NCBI RefSeq assembly: GCF_007671675.1
Contig: NZ_VCGW01000008.1
Location: 1-64,000 of the forward strand
DNA: 64,000 nucleotides
DNA from: Marinobacter maritimus
GTDB lineage: Bacteria > Pseudomonadota > Gammaproteobacteria > Pseudomonadales > Oleiphilaceae
Direction of reading: 5' to 3'
Numbering within the stretch: position 1 is the first letter of the stretch; the number at the start of each line of letters is the position of its first letter. This document shows, piece by piece, positions 17,643 to 26,982 of this stretch. The notes under the pieces were generated by a model. That model saw only the letters and a list, made by a program, of their open reading frames with translations. It had not been told where the DNA came from and searched no databases. A program made the translations under genes and the position numbers.

Positions 17643-18331
17643 TCCGGGTTATTCTTACGGATATTGAAGGCACAACCAGCTCGATCTCCTTTGTGCACGA
17701 TGTGCTGTTCCCCTACGCCGCTGAGCACTTGCCGGGGTTTATCCGCGAACATCGGGATAAACCGGAAGTGTCGGAACAGCTGGATGCAGTGGCAGAAGAG
17801 TCCGGAGCAGAACGTGAGGATGCCGAGGCATTGATCGAAACGCTGCAGGGGTGGATTCGCGAAGACCGCAAGGCCACATCGCTCAAAGCGATTCAGGGCA
17901 TGGTCTGGGAACAGGGGTATCAACAGGGTGAGCTTAAAGGTCATATCTACGAAGATGCTGCACAGTATCTGCAGCACTGGCACGATCGTGGTCTGCGTTT
18001 ATACGTTTACTCGTCCGGTTCGGTAAAAGCCCAGAAGCTGATTTTTGGCTTTACCACGGCCGGCGATTTGACACCCTTTTTCTCCGGCTATTTCGATACC
18101 CGAATTGGCGGCAAGAAAGAACCGGAAGCCTATCGTAATATTCTCAGTGAACTTGGTGTAGAAGCCAGAACGGTTCTGTTCCTCTCGGATGTTGAAGCTG
18201 AACTCGAAGCCGCTGAGGCCGCTGGGATGAAAACCGCCTGGCTGATCCGGGATGGAGGATTACCGGAGACCAATCGCTTTGCTGCCCGGAATTTCGCCGA
18301 AGTGGACGCTGCTCTGCTGCAAAAGCGGTAG
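17639..18331 (+). CDS. mtnC: Enolase-phosphatase E1
   Basis: A 230-residue HAD-superfamily enzyme with the N-terminal motif LTDIEGTTSS (catalytic D8 and E10, the E replacing the usual second Asp as in this subfamily). Later HAD motifs are YVYSSGSVKAQKL, GGKKEP and FLSDVEAELEAA. It enolises and dephosphorylates the diketone phosphate made by MtnB, giving the acireductone used by MtnD. It completes the mtnBDC set; mtnA and mtnP are not in the window. Confidence 0.95.
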   Translation: MIRVILTDIEGTTSSISFVHDVLFPYAAEHLPGFIREHRDKPEVSEQLDAVAEESGAEREDAEALIETLQGWIREDRKATSLKAIQGMVWEQGYQQGELKGHIYEDAAQYLQHWHDRGLRLYVYSSGSVKAQKLIFGFTTAGDLTPFFSGYFDTRIGGKKEPEAYRNILSELGVEARTVLFLSDVEAELEAAEAAGMKTAWLIRDGGLPETNRFAARNFAEVDAALLQKR

Positions 18332-18370
18332 CCGTTCGCCAGCCAATGCGGCTGGTGCCAGGAGGTAAAC

Positions 18371-19426
18371 ATGTCAGCAATCCGATCTGCCAGACTGCTT
18401 GCCTCCGCTCTGGTCGTGTTGCTGCTGGCGGGTTGCAACCCCTTCTCAGATGCCCGCCCGATGATGGATGAATATGTTGAGCGGGTTGGCCGAGTGCTGG
18501 ACGCTGAACCAGTGTTTTCTGAGATTCCCGCTGCACAGACAATGCCGAGGCGTCGTAACCGTGTGCTGCCAATGCCTGAGCTGGAATTGGGTATGCTGGA
18601 TTTTCTGTCACTATACGGTTGCGAGCTGCAATACGTGGTGGGCGAGAAAAACTCCGTTATGGGCAAGGTGATGCAGCCCCTCAATCGCCTGCGCTATGAG
18701 GTTCGCTTTATTCGCACCGCCGGCGACTGTCTGGAAACGGTCGAGGATGAAGAGCTTCAGGGTGTTTTAAAGCAGGCCATTTCCAGTAAGCGCGAAACAC
18801 TGCCAATTGCCATCTGGAACGCAACCTGGGGCGTCGAGGAAGCGGAAACACTGTTCACGTTCGCAAAGGGTGAGTACCCGGTTGAGGTTAACGACCTACT
18901 CTCGGATCTTGCCCGGGATGCGGGCCGGCTAAACAAAACAGTGGCGGCGCTTCTGGAGCAGAATCTTGATGTGGATCTGGGTTTCTGGGATGAGGTGCAC
19001 CAACGCTGGCAGGCGGAATACCGGGCGGGCCAGTTGATCAACAGCGCCCGGTTGGTGGCTGTGCGCCTAGGGGATGCAACGCGTGTTATGCGCCAGCGAC
19101 TGGATGACCGTCCCCTATGCCTTAACGGCAAGCCAAATAACCAATCTGATATCGTTCAGGGTATGTTTTTCAGCGTCTATATCGGGAAAGTTCAGCCTTA
19201 CCTCGCCGACCTGCGGCGTGCCCGTACGGACCTGATAGAACCCTTATCCGAGTTGGCGTCCATGCAGGCTGATGTTATGCCTGAGCATTTTCAGGCATGG
19301 TATCAGTCCGCGCTAGCTCTGGAAGGCCGCGAAAGTGTGTGGGCGAACCTGAATGCTGCGGTGGAGAGTCATACCAAAGGCTGGCAGGCACTGCTGGAAC
19401 AATGCGGGTTGAGGCCTGGGGCATAA
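18371..19426 (+). CDS. DUF3080-family lipoprotein
   Basis: A 351-residue protein with a clear lipoprotein signal peptide (LLASALVVLLLAGC, lipid-modified Cys22), then a mostly helical, charged mature domain. It matches the DUF3080 group of gammaproteobacterial envelope proteins, which have no established function. A perfect AGGAGG ribosome binding site stands 5 bases before the start. It follows mtnC after 39 bases and may ride on that transcript. Downstream is the tandem repeat array and a convergent ATPase gene. Confidence 0.83.
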   Translation: MSAIRSARLLASALVVLLLAGCNPFSDARPMMDEYVERVGRVLDAEPVFSEIPAAQTMPRRRNRVLPMPELELGMLDFLSLYGCELQYVVGEKNSVMGKVMQPLNRLRYEVRFIRTAGDCLETVEDEELQGVLKQAISSKRETLPIAIWNATWGVEEAETLFTFAKGEYPVEVNDLLSDLARDAGRLNKTVAALLEQNLDVDLGFWDEVHQRWQAEYRAGQLINSARLVAVRLGDATRVMRQRLDDRPLCLNGKPNNQSDIVQGMFFSVYIGKVQPYLADLRRARTDLIEPLSELASMQADVMPEHFQAWYQSALALEGRESVWANLNAAVESHTKGWQALLEQCGLRPGA

Positions 19427-19444
19427 CCCAAAGTGGCTCTTTAC

Positions 19445-19492
19445 AGTATTCTCTAAAGTACTCTTCAAAGCATTCTTCACAGCATTCTGCGA
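19445..19492. repeat. Four 12-base tandem repeats in a convergent intergenic gap
   Basis: Four head-to-tail units fill the gap exactly up to the stop of the GspE-like gene: AGTATTCTCTAA, AGTACTCTTCAA, AGCATTCTTCAC and AGCATTCTGCGA. The consensus is AGYATTCTTCAA. A weaker fifth copy (AGTGGCTCTTTAC, 19432-19444) precedes them. The gap lies between two genes that end facing each other, so it is not promoter DNA. No hairpin with a T run is seen, so it does not look like a standard terminator. Confidence 0.8.
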
Positions 19493-21307
19493 TCAGCGCT
19501 GGCTTTCTGGTGTTACCCTGAGTATTTCCTCGACGGTGGTCAGGCCGCTAGCTACTTTTTGTGCGCCGCTCAGGCGCAGTGATTTCATGCCCTCCCGGTA
19601 GGCGTTCAGCCGCAGCTGTTCCAGTTCGCATTGATCGGTGATCTGGCTTGTTAGTGCGCCTGAAAGCGTCATGATTTCATACACCCCTGCACGGCCAAGA
19701 TAACCCGTATTGCGGCATTCCAGGCAGCCAACCGGCTTGTGGAACTGTTTTGGCGCGGGTGCTTTCCAGGGCCTTGTCAGAGTTTGCCACGCCTGAATGT
19801 CGACCGGGGCCGGCGCTTTGCAGTGGGGGCACAGGGTTCGAACGAGGCGCTGAGCCATAACTCCCAGCACGGTTGCACGAATCAGATACGGCGGAATGCC
19901 CAGTTCCATCATTCGGGTCAAAGCGCTTGGTGCATCGTTTGTGTGCAGTGTGGAGAGCACAAGATGCCCGGTCAGTGCTGCCTGCACCGCCATTTCGGCG
20001 GTTTCAAGATCGCGGATTTCGCCAATCATGATTATGTCCGGATCCTGTCTCAGCAGAGCCCGCACACCGGTGGCAAAGGTCAGGTCGATATTCGTCTGGA
20101 CCTGCATCTGGTTGAAAGCAGGCTCAACCATCTCGATGGGATCTTCAATGGTGCATACATTCAATTCGGCAGAGGCGATCTGTTTCAGCGTGGAATACAG
20201 GGTGGTGGTTTTGCCGGAACCCGTAGGGCCAGTTACCAACACAATCCCGTGGGGCTTTGAGGTTGCTTCCTGCCAACGCTCCCGGTCTTCGCGGCTGAAC
20301 CCCAGTTGTTCGTAGGATTTCAGCAGCACATCCGGGTCAAATATCCGCATTACCATTTTTTCCCCGAACGCCGTCGGCATGGTGGCCAGGCGCAGCTCGA
20401 CTTCTTTGTTGTCGGGCTTCCGGGTTTTCAGACGACCATCTTGTGGCCGGCGTTTTTCAGCGACGTTCAACCGCCCCAGAATCTTGAGCCGGCTGGTAAT
20501 GGCCATGCCCACATGTTCGGGAAACTCGTAAACACTGTGCAGTACACCATCAATCCGGAAGCGGATGTGGGTCAGTGTGCGGCGTGGCTCAATGTGAATG
20601 TCGGATGCGCGCTGATCGAACGCATACTGCAGCAGCCAGTCGACAATGCGCACAACATGATGGTCGTTGGCGTCTGCGCTTTCCCCGGCGCCCAGTTCCA
20701 GTAATTGCTCCAGATTCTGGTGGCCTGCGTTGTTGCCCGGTGCCTGGCCGCCGCTGGCTTTGTTGACAGAATTCGCGAGCTGGTAGAACTCGATGGAGTA
20801 ACGGCGGATGTCTTCAGGGTTCGCGACTACCCTGCGGATATCCTTGCGCAAGGCCTGGCGCAGGTTACCTTCCCAGTCACTTTTGAAGGGTTCAGCACTG
20901 GCTATCAGGATTTCTTCCTGCCCGATCTCTACAGCCAGAATGCCGTGGCGTTGGGCGAATGCGTACGACATGACCCGGGCAATCGCCGGCGTGTCTATTT
21001 TCAGTGGATCTATGTGGTAATAGGATTGACCGGCCCAGCCCGCCAGCCACTGTGTCAATCGTTCGAGGTCAAGAGTCCTGCCGCTGTTTTCACTGGTGAG
21101 AGCCGCAATTGCCACCAGCTCCAGAGGGTGACGTTTTGCTGCCTGGTTGCCGGCGGCGCCGAGGTTGGCAGAAAGCACTCGTTCTGCATTGTCCTGGCTG
21201 ATTTCGCCATCGGTGACCAGTGCCGTGCAGATATCCCGCAGGGTCAGCGTGCTTCTTGGTGGCGCAGGAGACCGCGATGGATGCGCTGTTTTGTGGGGCT
21301 CGGGCAT
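19493..21307 (-). CDS. GspE/PilB-family secretion or pilus ATPase, orphan
   Basis: 604 residues. An N-terminal T2SSE_N-like domain (~20-185) is followed by the ATPase core: Walker A GPTGSGKTTT (~360), an Asp box, Walker B DPDIIMIGEIRD, a His box HTNDAPSALTR, and a zinc knuckle with two CxxC pairs (CPHC near 525 and CLEC near 553) followed by NTGYLGRAGVYEI. These are the hallmarks of the hexameric ATPases that drive type II secretion or type IV pilus assembly. No GspF, pilin or secretin gene is adjacent, so which machine it powers is unknown. It lies in a minus-strand run with DUF2069, wrbA and the ArsC-like gene. Confidence 0.9.
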   Translation of the reverse strand: MPEPHKTAHPSRSPAPPRSTLTLRDICTALVTDGEISQDNAERVLSANLGAAGNQAAKRHPLELVAIAALTSENSGRTLDLERLTQWLAGWAGQSYYHIDPLKIDTPAIARVMSYAFAQRHGILAVEIGQEEILIASAEPFKSDWEGNLRQALRKDIRRVVANPEDIRRYSIEFYQLANSVNKASGGQAPGNNAGHQNLEQLLELGAGESADANDHHVVRIVDWLLQYAFDQRASDIHIEPRRTLTHIRFRIDGVLHSVYEFPEHVGMAITSRLKILGRLNVAEKRRPQDGRLKTRKPDNKEVELRLATMPTAFGEKMVMRIFDPDVLLKSYEQLGFSREDRERWQEATSKPHGIVLVTGPTGSGKTTTLYSTLKQIASAELNVCTIEDPIEMVEPAFNQMQVQTNIDLTFATGVRALLRQDPDIIMIGEIRDLETAEMAVQAALTGHLVLSTLHTNDAPSALTRMMELGIPPYLIRATVLGVMAQRLVRTLCPHCKAPAPVDIQAWQTLTRPWKAPAPKQFHKPVGCLECRNTGYLGRAGVYEIMTLSGALTSQITDQCELEQLRLNAYREGMKSLRLSGAQKVASGLTTVEEILRVTPESQR

Positions 21308-21336
21308 AAACTACCACTTTCCTGTGCTGGAGTATT

Positions 21337-21696
21337 TCAGCCTGTCACTGGCCGGTTCACTTTGAGATGAACCATTGCCATGGTAAACAACAGGAGCGTG
21401 AGTAACATCAGAACGACCGGGCCTGGTGCACCTTCGCTGAGCCAGGCAGAAACCACCGCCTGGGTGAAGTAAAAGATCACCACGAAAGATAGCCAGATAT
21501 AGCCGCGATTATTGCCTCGAAACACAGGTATAACCAATGCAAGCAGCGGAATCAGCTTGACTGAAAGGATCAGCGTCAGCGAAACCCCTTCGACTGGTGC
21601 AGGATAAAAGGTTGTAATCAACAAGGTGGCCAGAACAGCCAGATAAAGAAACTGGGTTGCCCGAGCTGTGTGGCGGGCTTTGGGATTGTGGAGCAT
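21337..21696 (-). CDS. DUF2069 inner-membrane protein
   Basis: A 119-residue protein with about four hydrophobic helices and short polar ends. It matches DUF2069, a family of small gammaproteobacterial membrane proteins usually encoded beside wrbA, as here. Function unknown. It is 57 bases downstream of wrbA and 29 bases upstream of the GspE-like gene, all on the minus strand. Confidence 0.82.
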   Translation of the reverse strand: MLHNPKARHTARATQFLYLAVLATLLITTFYPAPVEGVSLTLILSVKLIPLLALVIPVFRGNNRGYIWLSFVVIFYFTQAVVSAWLSEGAPGPVVLMLLTLLLFTMAMVHLKVNRPVTG

Positions 21697-21753
21697 TGTC
21701 GGATTCCAGAAGAAAAAGTATAGAGAGCTTTACGTGGCGCGGCCGTGTTTGTG

Positions 21754-22359
21754 TCAGTCTGCCAGCTTGAACGCCAGATTTGCCAGACGTTCGCCAAAGA
21801 GCTGGCAGAGCGCCTTTTCATGTTTGCTCAGGGGCTGCTGTTCAGCGGTTCCGGCCCAGTGCGAAGGGCCGTATGGCGTGCCCCCAGTTGTTGTTTCGCT
21901 CAAATTCGTATCGGTGTAGGGCAGGCCGCACAACAGCATACCGTGGTGAAGCAGTGGCATCATCATGGTCAGGAGGGTGGTCTCCTGGCCTCCGTGCAGA
22001 CTTCCGGTTGAGGTAAATGCACCTGCCGGTTTACCGACCAGTGCTCCCCCAAGCCAGAGATCACCGGTGGTGTCCAGAAAATGCTTCAGAGGCGCTGCCA
22101 TATTGCCAAATCGGGTTGGACTGCCGATAGCCAGGCCGGCGCAATTAGCCAGGTCTGACTTGCTTGCGTAGGGCGCTCCCCCATCCGGAACCGAAGGCAA
22201 CGAGGCTTCCGTATCGGGCGAGACCATGGGAACTGAGCGCAGCCTTGCTTCGATGCCATTCACTCTTGCGACCCCCCGGCCTATCTGGGTTGCCAATTCC
22301 GCAGTCTGCCCGTTGCGGCTGTAATAGAGAATCAGAACATAGGGCAGTTGCTCAGGCAT
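21754..22359 (-). CDS. wrbA: NAD(P)H:quinone oxidoreductase, WrbA type
   Basis: A 201-residue flavodoxin-like protein. The FMN phosphate loop is LYYSRNGQTAELA (~11-23), with later flavin-contacting segments GSPTRFGNMAAPLKHFLD and FTSTGSLHGGQETTLL. WrbA proteins reduce quinones by two electrons with NAD(P)H and protect against oxidative damage; they are tetrameric and cytoplasmic. The ArsC-like gene is 30 bases upstream and DUF2069 follows, the same cluster seen in pseudomonads. Confidence 0.93.
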   Translation of the reverse strand: MPEQLPYVLILYYSRNGQTAELATQIGRGVARVNGIEARLRSVPMVSPDTEASLPSVPDGGAPYASKSDLANCAGLAIGSPTRFGNMAAPLKHFLDTTGDLWLGGALVGKPAGAFTSTGSLHGGQETTLLTMMMPLLHHGMLLCGLPYTDTNLSETTTGGTPYGPSHWAGTAEQQPLSKHEKALCQLFGERLANLAFKLAD

Positions 22360-22389
22360 TTTGGCGTCCTTCGGTTGACAGTCGTAAAA

Positions 22390-22743
22390 TCAGATAATCG
22401 TGAGAATGTTTTCCGGTGGCCTGCCTACGGCGGCCTTGCCGTTGGCGAGTACAATTGGCCGTTCAATCAGTTTCGGGGTCGCTACCATAGCAGCAATCAG
22501 TTGTTCGCGGCTCAGATCCGGGTTGTCCAGGCCAAGTTCCTTGTATTCGGTCTCGCCGGTGCGCATCAGTTCACGGGGCTGCCGGCCGAGTGCGTCAAGA
22601 ATATCTGAAAGCTCCCCCTCTGTTGGCGGCGTTTCCAGGTAGCGTATAATTTCCGGCTTAATGCCGCGCCCTGTCAGTAATTCAAGAGCCTGGCGGGATT
22701 TTGAACAGCGGGGGTTGTGGAAAATCCGGATGGGTTCTGTCAT
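22390..22743 (-). CDS. ArsC-family reductase (arsenate reductase, glutaredoxin type)
   Basis: 117 residues from ATG 22743 (MTEPIRIFHNPRCSKSRQ); an in-frame start 33 bases upstream would lengthen the N-terminus without family support. The catalytic Cys13 stands in PRCSKSRQ, with YLETPPTE and a LIERPIVLANGKAAVGRP segment typical of the ArsC/ArsC-like group. True arsenate reductases use this Cys with glutaredoxin. No arsenic-resistance partner gene is near, so a general thiol-redox role is equally possible. It is divergent from the TlpA-like gene. Confidence 0.87.
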   Translation of the reverse strand: MTEPIRIFHNPRCSKSRQALELLTGRGIKPEIIRYLETPPTEGELSDILDALGRQPRELMRTGETEYKELGLDNPDLSREQLIAAMVATPKLIERPIVLANGKAAVGRPPENILTII

Positions 22744-22817
22744 CTTCGTGCCTGTTTGTTGAAATGAATGCTGCAACTGTAAATAGTGTGGCTCGAAGTC
22801 TAACAGGAGGTTTTCCC

Positions 22818-23285
22818 TTGCAGAACCCTGTCATCCCTCGTTTACCCCGGGGGGCAGCCGTTGCAGGCGCATTGATTTTGATGGCTTTACTGGCAGGTTG
22901 CCAGAAAATTGAACTGGAGCGCTCTGAAGGCCCGAAACTCCCATGGGATGACCTGCGCGGTCAGTGGGTACTCGTCAACTACTGGGCTGAATGGTGCAAG
23001 CCCTGTCTGGAGGAAATCCCGGAGCTGAACGAATTGGACAACGCCCCGGATATTACCGTACTCGGGGTGAACTTTGACGACATCAAAGGTGACGCTCTGG
23101 TAGATCTCGGTAAGCGTATGGGTATTGAGTACACTATGCTCGTGCAGGATCCGGGCCCTGAGTTTGATTGGAAGTCCCCGGTTGCGCTGCCCGCTACGTT
23201 TGTTGTGAATCCTGAGGGAGAGCTTCTGGAAGCCCGCTTTGGCCCGCAGACTGAAGAAGATATACGGGCATTGATTGGCGGCTGA
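22818..23285 (+). CDS. TlpA-like thioredoxin-fold lipoprotein
   Basis: 155 residues from TTG 22818, chosen because AGGAGG sits 7 bases before it and because it yields a proper lipoprotein signal: hydrophobic core then LLAGC with Cys28. The periplasmic domain has a thioredoxin fold with active site WCKPC (C60, C63), the VLVNYWAEW lead-in and a cis-Pro region LPATFVV. It probably exchanges or reduces disulfides in the envelope. It is divergent from the ArsC-like gene and 58 bases upstream of dnaE. An ATG-started longer version would begin inside the ArsC-like gene. Confidence 0.87.
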   Translation: MQNPVIPRLPRGAAVAGALILMALLAGCQKIELERSEGPKLPWDDLRGQWVLVNYWAEWCKPCLEEIPELNELDNAPDITVLGVNFDDIKGDALVDLGKRMGIEYTMLVQDPGPEFDWKSPVALPATFVVNPEGELLEARFGPQTEEDIRALIGG

Positions 23286-23343
23286 ATGCTGCAGGCACTT
23301 TCACGCCATCTAACGAATATACATGCAGGAACAACCTGACGTT

Positions 23344-26300
23344 ATGTCGCAGACTTTTGTACACCTTCGCGTGCACTCCGAACACTCCATGGTGGATGGC
23401 CTTGTACGCGTTAAACCGCTGGTCAAGCGCGTTGTGGAATTGGGCATGCCGGCCGTAGGCCTCACAGAGCAGTCCAACATGTGCTCGCTGGTTAGATTCT
23501 ACAAGACGACAACTGGCGCTGGTGTGAAGCCCATTATTGGCGCTGACCTCTGGCTGGAGAACCCGGACGAGCCGGAAAACCCCTTCCGTCTGACGCTGCT
23601 GGCTCGGGATAACAAAGGCTATCTCAACCTCACAGAGATTATTTCCATCGGGTATACCGAAGGGCAACGCCACGGCAAGCCGATCATTCAGCGCAAATGG
23701 CTGGAGAGCAGGGCAGACGGCTTGATTGCTATATCTGGCGCCAAAATGGGCGATGTGTGCAAGGCTTTGCTGGCAGACAAGCCAGAGCTGGCAAAAGCCC
23801 GGGCTGAATACTGGATGAGCCTGTACCCGGGCTCTTACTATCTGGAGCTGCAGCGAACAGGCCGGCCCGGCGATGAAGACTGCCTGCACATGAGTGTTGA
23901 GCTCGCCGAAAACCTCGGGCTCCCCGTTGTTGCTACCAACGACGTGCACTTTCTGGAGGCCGACGATTTCGAGGCCCATGAAGCCCGGGTCTGTATTGGA
24001 GAAAGCCGGGCGCTGGATGATCCTCGTCGCGACCGCCGTTTCAGCGATCAGCAATATCTCCGCAGTGCGGAGGAAATGATCGAGCTGTTCAGCGACATTC
24101 CTGAAGCCGTTGAAAATACCCTGGAGATAGCGCGGCGCTGCTCGGTGACCGTGCGTATGGGCGAGTACTTCCTGCCCAATTACCCGGTGCCCGAAGGCAT
24201 GACCATGGACGACTACTTCCGCCAGGTGTCGGAAGAGGGCCTGGAGGATCGTCTTGCCAAAACCCTGCCGAAAGATGATCCGGATTACGACAGCAAGCGC
24301 CAGGCCTATTACGATCGCCTGAATTTCGAGCTGGATATCATCATCCAGATGGGATTCCCCGGCTACTTCCTGATCGTGATGGACTTCATCAAATGGGCGA
24401 AGAACAACGGCGTACCGGTAGGCCCGGGTCGTGGTTCCGGTGCAGGCTCGCTGGTAGCTTATGCCCAGCTCATCACGGATCTGGATCCGCTGGAATACGA
24501 TCTGCTGTTCGAGCGCTTCCTCAACCCTGAGCGGGTATCCATGCCCGACTTTGACGTCGACTTCTGTATGGAAGGGCGTGATCGCGTCATTGCTTATGTC
24601 GCTGAGAAGTACGGCCGGGAAGCGGTTTCACAGATCATTACCTTCGGAACCATGGCCGCCAAGGCGGTGGTTCGGGACGTTGCCCGCGTGCAGGGCAAGT
24701 CTTACGGTCTTGCAGATAAACTGTCCAAAATGATTCCGTTTGAAGTGGGAATGACATTGGACAAGGCCATCGAACAGGAGCCAACGCTGAAGGAGTTCCT
24801 GGAGCAGGATGAAGAAGCTCAGGAAATCTGGGAAATGGCCCTAAAACTTGAGGGTGTGTGCCGGAACGCCGGTAAACACGCTGGCGGGGTGGTGATTGCG
24901 CCCACCAAAATTACCGATTTCTCGCCGCTGTACTGCGATGATGAAGGCGGTAGCCTGGTGACTCAGTTCGACAAAAACGATGTTGAAGAAGCCGGGCTTG
25001 TGAAGTTCGACTTTCTCGGTCTGCGAACGCTGACCATTATCGACTGGGCGCTGAAGATGATTAACCCACGGCGCGCCGGCCGTGGCCTGCCGCCTCTGGA
25101 TATCAATGAAATTCCACTGGCCGACCCTGCTTCGTTCGTGATGCTGAAAAAGGCCGAGACGACCGCCGTGTTCCAGCTGGAATCCCGCGGCATGAAAGAC
25201 CTGATTCGTCGTCTGCAGCCGGACTCACTGGAAGACATGATCGCCCTGGTGGCACTGTTCCGCCCCGGGCCGCTGCAATCCGGCATGGTTGATGACTTTA
25301 TCGATCGTAAGCACGGCAAGCAGCCCATGTCGTTCCCGCACCCGGATTATCAATACGAAGGCCTGAAACCGGTTCTGGAGCCGACCTATGGGGTTATCCT
25401 TTACCAGGAGCAGGTCATGCAGATTGCTCAGGTGATGGCGGGCTACACCCTCGGCAATGCCGACATGTTGCGCCGTGCCATGGGTAAGAAAAAACCTGAA
25501 GAAATGGCCAAGCAGAAGCAATTCTTCCTGGATGGCTGCGAAAACAACGGCATTAACAAAACCCTTGCGGAAAACATTTTCGATCTGGTGGAGAAATTCG
25601 CCGGCTATGGCTTCAACAAATCCCACTCTGCCGCCTACGCACTGGTGTCGTACCAAACCCTGTGGTTGAAAGCCCACTACACTGCCGAGTTCATGGCTGC
25701 GGTGTTGACCGCAGATATGCAGAACACGGACAAAGTGGTCACGTTGGTAGAGGAGTGTCGCAACCTCAAGCTGGACCTCGTACTGCCGGATGTGAGCCGC
25801 TCGGAATACACCTTTACCGTGAATGATGAAGGCCAGGTGGTGTATGGGCTTGGCGCGATCAAGGGGTTGGGCGAGGGTCCGATTCAGGCCATTGTGGAGG
25901 GCCGTGCCGGCGGCGAGCCCTATCAGGACCTGTTCGACTTCTGCCGCAAGGTTGACCTCAGGAAAATCAATAAACGGGCCATGGAAGCCCTTATTCGTTC
26001 CGGCGCCATGGACAAACTCGGTGCCAGCCGGGCTCAGCTGATGGCCAGTATTCCGAAAGCGGTCCAGCAGGCGGACCAGCAGTCGCGCAATGAATCCGTG
26101 GGTATGATGGATATGTTCGGCGAAATGCTGGAAGCCAGTGAAGACGGTGACCCATACGCCGACGTCGCCGGGGTGCGGGAATGGCCCGAGAAACAACGAC
26201 TGAAAGGTGAAAAAGACACGCTGGGGCTGTATCTGACAGGCCATCCATTTGACGAGTACGAGCGGGAAGTTCGGCGCTTCGTGCGTTCCTCCATTTCCGA

Positions 26301-26826
26301 TCTCAAGCCCAATAAATCACCACAGCGGGTTGCCGGGCTGGTGGTTGCTCAGCGCACCATGAAAACGCGCACGGGCTCCACCATGTGCTTTATAACGCTG
26401 GATGATCGGAGCGCGCGGATTGAAGCTACGCTGTTTTCTGAAGCTTTCTTTGAAAATCGGGAGCTGCTGCAATCAGATCAGGTGATTGTGGTTGAGGGGC
26501 AGGTGAGCCACGATGATTATTCCGGCCAGATGAAAATGCGCGTCAGCTCGGTCATGGACGTGCCCAGTGCCCGGAAACAATTCAGTAAAGGCCTGAAGCT
26601 GAACCTGCATGCTGACCAGCTGCAGAACGGCCTGCTGGACAGGATCGACAGCACGCTCAGGCCGTTTCGCTGTGATGGCAGCCCGGTCTGGATCGAGTAC
26701 AGCAGTCAGGAAGCCAGCACCCGGATTGAACTGGGGGACGCCTGGAGGGTGCAGCCGGACGACAATCTGCTGCTGGAGCTGAGATACCTGGTGGGCGACC
26801 AGTGCGTAGAACTGGTCTATGATTGA
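23344..26826 (+). CDS. dnaE: DNA polymerase III alpha subunit
   Basis: 1160 residues from ATG 23344 (MSQTFVHLRVHSEHS); an ATG at 23323 is an alternative. Domains: N-terminal PHP (HLRVHSEHSMVDG), the C-family polymerase core with GPGRGSGAGSLVAYA and the catalytic aspartates in MPDFDVDFCMEGRD, a helix-hairpin-helix region (YGFNKSHSAAYALVSYQT), an OB fold (VAGLVVAQRTMKTRTG, ~1000) and the C-terminal tau-binding region. It is the replicative polymerase. Unlike the enteric arrangement, rnhB/lpxB do not precede it here; the TlpA-like gene does. accA follows after 156 bases. Confidence 0.97.
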   Translation: MSQTFVHLRVHSEHSMVDGLVRVKPLVKRVVELGMPAVGLTEQSNMCSLVRFYKTTTGAGVKPIIGADLWLENPDEPENPFRLTLLARDNKGYLNLTEIISIGYTEGQRHGKPIIQRKWLESRADGLIAISGAKMGDVCKALLADKPELAKARAEYWMSLYPGSYYLELQRTGRPGDEDCLHMSVELAENLGLPVVATNDVHFLEADDFEAHEARVCIGESRALDDPRRDRRFSDQQYLRSAEEMIELFSDIPEAVENTLEIARRCSVTVRMGEYFLPNYPVPEGMTMDDYFRQVSEEGLEDRLAKTLPKDDPDYDSKRQAYYDRLNFELDIIIQMGFPGYFLIVMDFIKWAKNNGVPVGPGRGSGAGSLVAYAQLITDLDPLEYDLLFERFLNPERVSMPDFDVDFCMEGRDRVIAYVAEKYGREAVSQIITFGTMAAKAVVRDVARVQGKSYGLADKLSKMIPFEVGMTLDKAIEQEPTLKEFLEQDEEAQEIWEMALKLEGVCRNAGKHAGGVVIAPTKITDFSPLYCDDEGGSLVTQFDKNDVEEAGLVKFDFLGLRTLTIIDWALKMINPRRAGRGLPPLDINEIPLADPASFVMLKKAETTAVFQLESRGMKDLIRRLQPDSLEDMIALVALFRPGPLQSGMVDDFIDRKHGKQPMSFPHPDYQYEGLKPVLEPTYGVILYQEQVMQIAQVMAGYTLGNADMLRRAMGKKKPEEMAKQKQFFLDGCENNGINKTLAENIFDLVEKFAGYGFNKSHSAAYALVSYQTLWLKAHYTAEFMAAVLTADMQNTDKVVTLVEECRNLKLDLVLPDVSRSEYTFTVNDEGQVVYGLGAIKGLGEGPIQAIVEGRAGGEPYQDLFDFCRKVDLRKINKRAMEALIRSGAMDKLGASRAQLMASIPKAVQQADQQSRNESVGMMDMFGEMLEASEDGDPYADVAGVREWPEKQRLKGEKDTLGLYLTGHPFDEYEREVRRFVRSSISDLKPNKSPQRVAGLVVAQRTMKTRTGSTMCFITLDDRSARIEATLFSEAFFENRELLQSDQVIVVEGQVSHDDYSGQMKMRVSSVMDVPSARKQFSKGLKLNLHADQLQNGLLDRIDSTLRPFRCDGSPVWIEYSSQEASTRIELGDAWRVQPDDNLLLELRYLVGDQCVELVYD

Positions 26827-26982
26827 GTGAACAAGGTGGGATGCTGCCCCAAGATTAAATATTTGTCAGATTGCGGACTCATACCAATGTCCGCTTTAGA
26901 CGTGAACCGGGCGCTGCTATCTTTGTACCAAATTCCGTGTTGGCGGAGCTTTGCCCCGCCTGGCAAAAAATGATGGAACATC

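Noticed and set aside
25225..26244. A 339-codon open frame antisense to dnaE
   Set aside because: Shadow of the DnaE coding region; His-rich composition of the kind expected from complementing a biased coding strand.
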